A stretch of DNA of 64,000 nucleotides from contig CALYLW010000559.1 in the NCBI GenBank assembly GCA_944989445.1, positions 490,170 through 554,169 on the forward strand. The letters are read 5' to 3'. Source of the DNA: Ampullaceana balthica. Its lineage: Eukaryota > Mollusca > Gastropoda > Lymnaeidae. The notes under the pieces were generated by a model. The model was not told the origin of the DNA. It saw only the letters and a program-made list of their open reading frames with translations, and searched no databases. The first letter of the stretch is position 1. Every line of letters begins with the position of its first letter. The translations under genes and the position numbers were made by a program. Of the stretch, positions 11,357-21,300 are shown piece after piece.

Positions 11357-11885
11357 GCTGGTGAAGTTAATATAAGGGATTTAAAAAAAACCCTAAAAAC
11401 AAAGTTTTTGACTATAAATCCCTTATATATGAGACATAACTAACAGTAGTGATTATTTTTAAACATTTACAGACTGACACTGAGTGATGTCCCTTGTCTT
11501 TAATAAATGGGGGTGGGATGTGAGGGGGTGTCGGCACGACGGTCGTCGTCAACACGACGGTCGGCGTCAACTCAAACTCACGTGGAACTGGAATTTAAAA
11601 AAAAATAACAAACAGTGACTTTTGAATTACATACCTCATATAAGGATAAACTAAAAATGCATTAATTTAATTACGGTACGTTCGATCGATCTGAAATTTT
11701 GATACGATGCATTGTTAGGTCAGACGGGTCCGTGTGCCAAATTTCAGTTCGATCGGATTATGGGAAGTGGGTCATTTTTGACTTCTGTTTTTCCGCCCGC
11801 CGAGCCCAAGACAGACAGAGAGAGAGAGATGATGAGAGAGATGATGAGAGAGACGGCTGCGAAGTTAATATAAGGGATTTAAAAA
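7320..11885 (+). repeat. Tandem array of ~550-bp R1 units (about eight copies)
   Basis: Each unit opens 'tttttgactataaatccctt' plus 'atatatgagacataac' and closes 'gaagttaatataagggattt'; the unit ends are inverted (taaatcccttatat against atataagggattta). Unit starts fall near 7339, 8126, 8662, 9222, 9784, 10314, 10876 and 11400, about 525-565 bp apart; the first interval (787 bp) has an extra partial copy. Fixed interior parts are 'cggtacgttcgatcgatctg', 'ccgtgtgccaaatttcag', a GA microsatellite of variable length and a G-rich tract. Two middle types alternate, one with 'ctgtcttaactcaactttgc' and one with 'gatgtcccttgtctttaat'. No protein is encoded; short open frames over it are artefacts. 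Confidence 0.92.
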
Positions 11886-12060
11886 TAGCGAGTAAACGTA
11901 AAGATATTCACACCGAGGTTGTTGTTACCGGCCTCTAATTTAATATTAATACTACCATCCCTTAAACATAAACTGTGATTGGCCGACCCTAGCGAGGGTT
12001 AGTCAAATTTATGGTTGTTAATTGCGTGTTGTTGTTTTTTGTTTTTTGGAAACTGATTAT
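11886..12060. repeat. Dispersed repeat H (gaccctagcgagggttagtc)
   Basis: The segment contains 'ctaccatcccttaaacata' and 'attggccgaccctagcgagg'. Close relatives lie at 17960-18080 and 31575-31720, in each case preceded by an 'agcgagtaaacg' or 'gcaagtaaacg' phrase. The function is unknown. Confidence 0.6.
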
Positions 12061-12300
12061 CGATTACTCCGATTTTAAACCGATTATCGTTTTATAGCTG
12101 TCTTCATAGAAGTTAGGGGTGTACTGAATTTCACCTGCAAATGTCTCGAAACCAACAACGAGTTGGCAGTAACCCCGCAACCGAAATTCACTCGCATTGT
12201 TTTGATTTCTTCGTGCTGTAGTTTGTGTCCGTTCTTTCTCCACTTTCTTTGCACTCTCCATGAGCAAGTCTTCGGCGTATGCTACGTCGCGGGGTGTCTA
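12061..12300 (-). repeat. Dispersed repeat with coding-like minus strand (copy 1)
   Basis: A minus-strand open stretch reads 'MLMESAKKVEKERTQTTARR' and later 'GYCQLVVGFETFAGEI'. The same sequence recurs, slightly diverged, at 31770-32030 and, more decayed, at 7080-7270. Recurrence in three places shows it is part of a mobile element. I do not recognise the protein. Confidence 0.5.
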
Positions 12301-12456
12301 GTTCAATATATTTATTTATTTTTTCACAAAGAATCCTCAAAACCAGGATTTACTATTGACGTCACGAAAATCTTTAGAACTAAAATCTATGACGTCATTG
12401 CTATGAAGATATCCATTTCCTGAAATAATTCTCTGATTCTAATGGCGAACATGCAG

Positions 12457-12592
12457 CTACTGTCTCGGCTTGGAGCCTCATCCCTGACTATGAAGTATCT
12501 GGTCATCCCAGTGCCTCGCCTGAACTGGACATCGGTCTCATGCCGTCTGAACAAGTTTCATTCAAATCCCAAACACCACGACGTTTTCCTTG
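12457..12592 (+). CDS. Candidate upstream exon of the RhoGAP gene
   Basis: It is bounded by 'aacatgcag' and CTTG|gtaata. It is open for 44 codons and reads 'SAWSLIPDYEVSGHPS' then 'LDIGLMPSEQVSF', which looks like real low-hydrophobicity coding sequence. It ends in phase 2, which matches the only phase-2 acceptor that keeps the 15284-15365 exon open. No family is recognised and the acceptor has a weak pyrimidine tract. An alternative frame beginning with an ATG at 12442 is also open, so the call is tentative. Confidence 0.4.
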
Positions 12593-13267
12593 GTAATATT
12601 AACTTTTTTAATATGTATTGGACTTATACTATAACTATACTGATACTTTTATACAATACAAGACTTTTTATATGTATTGGACTTATACTATAACTATAAC
12701 TATAACTATAACTATAACTATAACTATAACTTATAACTTATACAAGACTTTTAAAATTTAAAGTCGAAATAATTTAATTTTTATGGGTATCAGTATTATG
12801 TTGCAACATGCATAACTAAATTGGGTTAACGTTATATAAAGTAATCTGATGAAGTTCCATTCAATTACAAATATTGAACCATTACAATGACTTTCAAAAT
12901 TCTTGTTCAACTTCAAAGTACATGTATAGGTAGGTATACGATACAAAATCAAACTGTGTAATAAAAACAAAAAATAAAAACTTTGTTAAATAAAATAAAA
13001 TAAAGTTGGATTAAACAAATAGTTTATGTATCTTGTATTTGATTTAAAAGCTTTATCGCAGTCCGATTCTATATGATATACTGGTCAACTTCAAAATCTC
13101 TAAAATAATGTTTACCTACCTTTACCTAGGTTTATAGTTTTTACAATTTGGTGGCTGCAATCTTTTCTCAGATTCGATGTTTGCTAATCAACTGGTAATG
13201 TGCCGATATAGCTCCTAGTATCACATCCTTATCTTGGGTCTGTATTGTATGTCTGGATGTCTCTCAT
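12593..13267. other. Intronic AT-rich DNA with (TATAAC)n and a Penelope 3' fragment
   Basis: Bases 12685-12740 are a (taactataac)-type microsatellite flanked by a duplicated 'atgtattggacttatacta' phrase. Bases 13022-13081 ('gatttaaaagctttatcgca', 'gattctatatgatata') match the extreme 3' segment of the Penelope-like insertion at 22550-22600, so this is a truncated copy of that family. The rest is unremarkable. Confidence 0.55.
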
Positions 13268-13685
13268 GTGACACTGAACCCTTCTATGTAATATGATATT
13301 GATGACTAAGCCATTAAATGTCATGTGCCATCAAACCCTGCTATGCCATGTGACACTGAACCCTCCTATGTCATGTGACATTGAACCCTGTTATGTCATT
13401 TGACATTGAACTCTGCCATGTCATGTAAAATTGAACCCTGCTATGTCATGTGACATTGAACCCTGCTATGTCCTCTGACATTGAACCTTGCTATGTCATG
13501 CAACATTGAACCCTGCTAAGCATGTAACGGTGAAACCTGCTGTTATTTGACATTAAACCCTGCTATGTCATTTGACATTGAACCCTGCTATGTCATTTGA
13601 CATTTAACCCTGCTATGTCATGTGACATTGAACCATACTATGTCATTTGACATTGAGCCCTGCTATGTCATGTTACATTGTACCT
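13268..13685. repeat. Degenerate 25-bp minisatellite (catgtgacattgaaccctgc)
   Basis: About sixteen imperfect copies of 'tatgtcatgtgacattgaac' plus 'cctgc' lie in tandem. Substitutions and short deletions are common, suggesting an older array than the neighbouring 39-bp one. Confidence 0.9.
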
Positions 13686-13752
13686 AGTGTTTGACTCGTC
13701 TAGCTGTAATAGTAAGTGAGAAGACCAAACTTCAATTTTTATTTAGTTTAGA

Positions 13753-14566
13753 GGAGTCCCACATCTATATCGCCATTTTGCCCATCTATAACGAGTCCCA
13801 CATCTATATCGCCATTCTGCCCATCTATAACGAGTCCCACATCTATATCGCCATTTTGCCCATCTATAACGAGTCCCACATCTATATCGCCATTCTACCC
13901 ATCTATAACGAGTCCCACATCTATATCGCCATTTTGCCCATCTATAACGAGTCCCACATCTATATCGCCATTCTGCCCATCTATAACGAGTCCCACATCT
14001 ATATCGCCATTCTGCCCATCAATATGAGGCCCACATCTATATCGCCATTCTGCCCATCTATAACGAGTCCCACATCTATATCGCCATTCTTCCCATCTAT
14101 AACGAGTCCCACATCAAAATCGCCATTCTGCCCATCTATAACGAGTCCCACATCTATATCGCCATTCTGCCCATCTATAACGAGTCCCACATCTATATCG
14201 CCATTCTGCCCATCTATAACGAGTCCCACATCCATATCGCCATTCTACGCATCTATAACGGGTCCCACATCTATATCGCCATTCTGCCCATCTATAACGA
14301 GTCCCACATCTATATCGCCATTCTGCCCATCTATAACGAGTCCCACATCTATATCGCCATTCTGCCCATCTATAACGAGTCCCACAACTATATCGCCATT
14401 CTGCCCATCTATAACGAGTCCTACATCTATATCGCCATTCTGCCCATCTATAACGAGTCCCACATCTATATCGCCATTCTGCCCATCAATATGAGTCCCA
14501 TATCTATATCGCCATTCTGCCCATCTATAACGATCCCCAGATCCCTATCGCCATTCTGCCCATCTC
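13753..14566. repeat. 39-bp minisatellite (about 20 copies)
   Basis: The unit is 'acgagtcccacatctatatc' plus 'gccattctgcccatctata'. Because 39 is a multiple of three, all strands stay open and give false proteins with a 13-residue period (NESHIYIAILPIY). Variation is scattered point changes; the last two copies are more divergent. Confidence 0.95.
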
Positions 14567-14838
14567 TTAAAGCCTGGGCCAATAAAAAGTTTCATGGCCA
14601 CATGGCCTCTGTTTTTTCTTCTTGTTCCTGTCTTTTTCATTGTTTTAAATAAACAGTTACAAAATAAACACTAATGAAATAAACACATTAAAAATATATA
14701 CTTAGGAAAAAAGCAATTCTTGGTTTCAGTAAAAGATGGGAAGTCACTCCGTTCATCTGTGTGTAGGAGTCGTCAGCTCACTAACGTCCCTTGGGGCCAA
14801 CAGGAAAGGAAAAATCTACACTCTCCAGCGGACACGCA

Positions 14839-15038
14839 GGTCTGAGGTGTATTGGTTGAAAAATATTGTCACAAGTTAACATGTTGGTCTGAGGTGTATT
14901 GGTTGAAAAATATTGTCACAAGTTTACATGTTGGTCTGAGGTGTATCGGTTGAAAAATATTGTCACAAGTTTACATGTTGGTCTGAGGTGTATTGGTTGA
15001 AAAATATTGTCACAAGTTTACATGTTGGTCTGAGGTGT
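14839..15038. repeat. 47-bp tandem repeat, four to five copies
   Basis: The unit is 'ggtctgaggtgtattggttg' plus 'aaaaatattgtcacaagttt' plus 'acatgtt'. The copies are nearly identical. The array lies in the intron upstream of the 15.3-kb exon. Between 14567 and 14838 nothing else is recognised. Confidence 0.92.
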
Positions 15039-15283
15039 ATTATTATAGTATTAGCTGAATGTTGAACTAAATCAATGAATTGACACAGTTGATTAGTTTA
15101 ATTGTCATGAGATTGTCACACTTGAGTGTGTTGAATGAATGTTGATCTAAATCAATGAACTGACTACTTTGATCTCCGTCCACACGTCACCAAGATAACC
15201 CCAACCTCCAAATGGCCACACCAACACACCCAGCACGGTCCACTGTTTGGTCATCGAGGATGTGGCGTACTCACCGATCTGAG

Positions 15284-15365
15284 GTGCTGCCTGGTGCCTC
15301 GGACACAACAGTTGGTTCCTGTGCGTCACTACATTCCCAAGTATCCTATACCTGAGAAACTTGAC
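15284..15365 (+). CDS. RhoGAP gene exon, N-terminal region
   Basis: It ends CTTGAC|gtaagt and reads 'VPVRHYIPKYPIPEKLD' at its 3' end. The start is uncertain: the acceptor at 15282-15283 fits phase with the 12.46-kb candidate, whereas 'ctcggacacaacag' at 15298-15311 would give a shorter 54-bp exon. The phase-0 donor agrees with the next exon. Confidence 0.55.
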
Positions 15366-18300
15366 GTAAGTTGTTTTTATTTAACAACCTAATTATCTGT
15401 TGTCACAAAAAAACAACTCCGATTTGATAACAAGAATATGATTTGTTTTTTTTTAACTAATAGCTAATTCACCCAAAATTGAATAACTATTTTTTTTTAA
15501 TCAACAACAAAAAACAATATAATTTTTTTATCATCATTTCATCAATCGTCTAAATGCGAATCTTATTTGTAATCTTATTTTGAAATTAACATTAAAACAA
15601 GTAACTAATATTTAATTTAAGAAGAAAATCAGATAAATTATTTGTCGGCCGACGAATTATTAACATATTTCTTGGAAATGTGATAAATCAAACGAAACAA
15701 ACAATGTTAAAACAAACTTTTATGACTTCAGCCGTGGACATTCCAAGACCCCATGGGTACAACATTCACCAGCTACATGAGTGATCGAAATGTGGAAACA
15801 ATTATGACTTTGGCCCGAGCCGAGTTTAACTTTTACCACCGAGCTAATTTTAGAAAAAATATTCAGAGACTTCTGGAAACAAACCCACCAAGCAGAAGTG
15901 AGTCTCTTGTCTTTGAGCTCAGTAAAATTGTGTTTTGTTTGTTTGATCTTGTTTTTGTTTTTTTTATGGTTGTGGGCGGGGGTTGAGAGGGGGGTTGGGT
16001 TTGCACATAATGATTTTTTTTTAATTTGATGGGAGGGAAAATATTAATTTTGTTTTTTGATTATATTCTTTTCTCTCTGTAAGCGTGGACTTAATGCAAT
16101 GCTATTGCATCTTTTCTAAAACATTCTTTATTTTTGCACGCTGGGACGAATTAAAAACTGTGATCACAAATAAAGTGACATTCCCAAAAAACAGACATGG
16201 GTGCTTGCACCACACAACAAATGTGATTACATGTTGCTGTTGAGCCTTCTCGTTCATGACGGGCATCCACCGACTATCGTCAGTGACTGCGGTTCCTCCA
16301 AGGGCAAAAGGCATCTACGAGTGACGTCCAGGTACCCCTATCCTGGGCCAGCCTCTCCAGCATCTTCCAGTCATGGCCAATTCTCTTGATGTCTGCCTCC
16401 GATTCTCAGCGCCAAGTGTTTCTTGGACGACCTCTTTTTTGCCTTTCCCTGGTTGTTCCATTTCAGGGCTTGCCTTGTTGTATTAGAAGCAGTTTTTCTT
16501 AGTGTATGACCAATCCACCTACATCGTCTCTGGAGAATCTCTTCCTCAGTTGGCTCCTACTTTGTCCACTGCCACAGTTCCCGGTTGCTGATTTTGTCCG
16601 GCCAGTAAATTCTGAGAATTCTTCTTATGCAATAATTGATTTAAAAATTGAATTCAGGTCTGGTTCTCCAAGCCTCGGCTCCATATAGCAGCACATGCTT
16701 AACAATAGCGTTGAAGATCCTTATTTTTAACCTGCTGGAGAAACAAACATTCTTGAGTTGATGGAAGGCTGCTCTTGTCTTCCCAATCCTTATTCTGGCA
16801 TCAGCATCCGTTCCACTTTGTTTATCTATCACACTGCCAAGGTAGACAAAAAAGTCCACCTCCTCGAGTGTTTCTCCTTCAAGCATGACTGGTGGCAGTA
16901 AGCTTAAGGACTTTGCTCTTCACTTTGCCTATATTGAGACCCATGCTAGCCGAAGTGGCTGCAACTATGTTTTCTCCAGCATCTGTTGTTGGGTATGTGA
17001 GAGAATGGCAAGATCATCAGCAAGGTAAAGGTCGTCGAGTTGATCCCACAAGGTCCATTAAATGCCGTTCACTTTTGTCTGTGTGCATGTTTTATCATCC
17101 AATCAATGGCTTACAATAACGCGTAACAGCAAGCAACCTTGTCTCACATCAGTTTTTCCTTGAAAGCATCTGTTTCCTGCTGGCCATGGATAACTCGGCA
17201 GGTCATTCCTTCATACGTGTAACACTTACAAGCACAACACAACAAAGTTAACATAAACATATTGGAATATGTGATATTCCCATAGACATGGGAGCTATCA
17301 CCACACAACTAAAGTGATAAAATGAAGATATTGAAATCCTATATAATAAAAGGCAAGTTTTTGTCCTTTCTGTCCTTTCTGTCCCGTCATCTATAGCGAT
17401 TGGTCCCTCAAACACATGTGACTCCTACAGCCAATCACTAGCGGAGAAAAATTTACATATTACGCGGAGGTTCAAAACGAGTTATTGTTGGTGCAGTTTT
17501 TTGTCATAATTCATTAGGTTGTTCCCATCTTGAAGTGATGCCTGCCGCTTATTCCAATGACAATTCTGATTTTTCCTTGATGGTCCTTGGGGCTGGGGGG
17601 TAGTGGCAAGAGTTTTAAGTGTTGTTTGTATTTTGTTGCTGTTATTGTTGTTGTTTTGTTGTTGTTGTTTTGTTGTTTTTGTTTTGTTGTTGTTGCTGTT
17701 GTTGTTTTGTTGTTGTTTTGTTGTTGTTTTGTTGTTGTTTTTGTTTTTGTTGTTGTTGTTGCTGTTGTTCTTTTTGTTGTTTTTGCTGTTTTTGTTGTTG
17801 TTGTTGTCCACATCCCTTGCCCTGCGACGACAATGTCCTGCAAACGCTTCAGCATAACAACTACCAAAACATAGCGTCCATGAACTTCACAGGCCACCCT
17901 ACACTTATTCCCGTCCTTGGGCGGGCTTTGTTACTAGTATATGATGTTCCCAAAGAATTAATGAAAAAAGCAAGTAAACGTACGCATTATGGTTGTTGTT
18001 AACTGCCCCCACCTTTAACTACCATCCCTTGCCAACCATAAACTGTTATTGGCCGACCCGAGCAAGGGTTAGTCACGTTCGCAAAAAAAAATGGGGAAAA
18101 GAACGGGCAGCTACAAACATTTTTTGAAAAAAATTTAAATAGGCATGCTGGGGCTTGAACTCAGGACTTTCCGCGTGCAAGGTGGACGTGATAACCACTA
18201 CACTTCGAATCATATGTTATTCTGTGAAGGAACAACGCAAGTAAACGCAAGAAGCTTCGTCGCCACCCCACCCCCTTTTTTTTAAATCCCTTATATTAAC

Positions 18301-21300
18301 TTCGCGGCCGTCTCTCTCTGTCTTGGGCTCGGCGGGCGGGCGGAAAAACAGAAGTCAAAAATGAGCCACTTCCCATGATCCGATCGAACTGAAATTTGGC
18401 ACACAGACCCGTCTGACCTAACAATGCATCGTATCAAAATTTCAGATCGATCGAACGTACCGTAATTAAATTAATGCATTTTTAGTTTATCCTTATATGA
18501 GGTATGTAATTTCAATTACCGGTTTGTTATTGTTGTTTTGCCACGTGAAATTTTGAGCTGACGCATTGAGGCGACCCAACGAAGCGAAGGGCGCTTTTGT
18601 TTACATTTTACGTGTCACTCTGAGCTCGGTCAAGCGAATCGGTGACCAGACTTTTCCCCTCTCCCCCAGCCACCCCTCCCCCCACCCCTCCCCCCCCCAC
18701 TAGGGTTATGATGCAAAGTTGAGTTAAGACAGATTGTTAAGTCTCTATGTTTAGGTGGATTGTGCCTTGCTCTCCGCTACACACAACATACACAAGAGAT
18801 GACACAAGTCTGTGTAACGATGCAATGTTTATTCTACTATAAACAACTGTACAACTGGCTGTCTTGCCTTGACATAAAATACATCTATATATAACGGCTG
18901 TATGCTCAAGCATGCCCTCGGTCCGACCCGACCCCTTCTGGGCGACGTTAAACTCAACTCTGTTTTACTGCAACCCTGCAGCTCCCCGGTCTATCCTGAC
19001 CGGCCTGACCGCACAACACTGTGCGAAGTACACAACTCTCTGCAACACCCCGCACTCATCTCGACTACTCTCTTATATACCCCCCAACTGGTCTCAACTG
19101 ACCCTGGCGTGTCCTCTGGTCATGTCCCTGACATATCCCGTGTGACCAGAAGTTCACTCAGACATCACTAGACATTATTCCCGTGATAGGAGTTCATACC
19201 CGTCAACAACGCCTTGACCCGACTCCAACACTGGCTCACAACAATCTCACCACAATCATTCGCAGTGATTCTCATACCCTGACACAGATTCAGTCTGTAA
19301 ATGTTTGAAAATAATCAATACTGTTAGTTATGTCTCATATATAAGGGATTTATAGTCAAAAACTTTGTTTTTACGGGTTTGTTTTATTAAATCCCTTATA
19401 TTAACTTCGCGGCCGTCTCTCTCTGTCTTGGGCTGGCGGGCGGGCGGAAAAACAGAAGTCAAAAATGACCCACTTCCCATTATCCGATCGAACTGAAATT
19501 TGGCACACGGACCCGTCTGACCTAACAATGCATCGTACCAAAATTTCAGATCGATCGAACGTACCGTAATTAAATTAATGCATTTTTAGTTTATCCTTAT
19601 ATGAGGTATGTAATTCAAAATTCACTGTTTGTTATTGTTTTTTTTCTTCCAGTTTCACGTGAGTTTGAGTTGACGCCGACCGTCGTGTTGACGCCGACCG
19701 TCGTGCCGACACCCCCTCACATCCCACCCCCATTTATTAAAGACATGGGACATCACTCGGTGTCAGTCTGTAAATGTTTGAAAATAATCAATACTGTTAG
19801 TTATGTCTCATATATAAGGGATTTATAGTCAAAAACTTTGTTTTTACGGGTTTGTTTTATTTTACTAGTCTTATATTAGCTTGCTTTGTAAGTTTAATCG
19901 GAACCGTCCGTCCAACCGTCCAGTATATATCTTTGAACAACTAAAATATACCTTTAAAAAAATGTAGACTAGGCACTTTTTTAACATGGTCGCGTTGGCA
20001 GTGGGGGAAGAAATTAGAGGGGGTGGGTAGATTTTTTTTTAAATACAACATTGGCTCTCGTCTAAATAATGTCGGCGTATTTCAAAGACTCGTTAACTTC
20101 CTGTCATTGATTCATTCAAAGAACCTAACCTTTTTTTAATATGTTTTATGATTTTTGTTTCGTGTGCAGATGAAAGAGTTGTATGTAAATATCCTGTAGT
20201 TTGTCAGAACTTTATTTTATTTCCCTTTGACAGAATACTTCTCAAGCATTTTCGTGTTAAAAAGTATTTTACAGGGAATATTTCAAAAGAATTTTTTTTT
20301 ATTTGATACATTTTCGCGAGACGTACACATCATAAGACGCGTGAAGCTATTTAAGCCGTCATAAAATAAATTCAAGCAATCAAATAGTTAAGGGGAAATT
20401 TTGTTTAAAGTTGCGCGATTTTTTTTTATGTGACGTCACATTTCTTTACCCCCCCCCCTTCCCCATCGTCACCCATCGTCACAAATGCTTGACCCTCTCC
20501 CCCCCCCCTTATCTGATTATTCTTTTTCCTTTGAATAAAATAAAGATAACTTAATACAACCCTCAGATAGACATAAAGATAAAAACACCTTTCTTATTCC
20601 GTATGCAAGAACAAACACATACAAATTTTCGTTCTTCCAGTCCGGAATTCGGGCGTGGAATGGGTTGCCTGAAGAAACCAGAAAAACCAACACTTTATCA
20701 AAATTTAGATCTCTAATAAAAATAAGGGATAAACACAAACCATAGATAAGCGTAGGACGCAATAATCGTCTGTATAGAAGGAGCATCTGTAACAGATAAG
20801 ATAAAATAAAACCATAATTTTTTTAAATGATTTTGACTATGGTTTCTTTTGTAGCATTTTTCACTATAGAGAAGACAGGATGCATGATTTTTAAGTAGTG
20901 AAAATGCGATTTTTTTTATATTGGTGAATTCATATATAATTTTTATTTTTATTAGTGAGGACACCATTATATTCTTAACTGACATCTTCTATATATATAA
21001 GACGCATTTGTTGTCTGTCTGTTCCCTAATAACTCAAGATCCAGACAACCAAATAACGTGAAATTTGGTACACGTACACAAAATACAAAATACACAAACA
21101 AATTGTGCAATGAAAACAATAAATTTGAGCTTTATTTTTAGACTGATACGACAGTAAACGTTTCGGCTAATGCCTTCATCAGTACAACATAAAATACATT
21201 CTTACAATACTTACATAAGTAATAATAACATTCTTAAAAAATATTGTATTTTAAAATATTTATGTTAAATAAAAAGAAAGGAAAAACAAAAACAAACATG

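Noticed and set aside
7950..11938. Repeated open frames 'MLGQTGPCAKFQFDRIMG'
   Set aside because: They recur with each R1 unit, shift frame at the GA microsatellite and have no protein-like features beyond the repeat.
13691..14494. 267-codon open frame rich in NESHIYIAILPIY
   Set aside because: It is a translation of the 39-bp minisatellite; the other strand is equally open.
15147..15329. Minus-strand 60-codon frame ('WPFGGWGYLGDVW') as a NOS exon
   Set aside because: Superficial GGW similarity only; it does not align with any NOS segment and overlaps a plus-strand exon with better splice support.
17482..18002. Asn/Thr/Gln-rich and Val/Cys-rich open frames
   Set aside because: Low-complexity GTT tract read on both strands; no start context or conservation.
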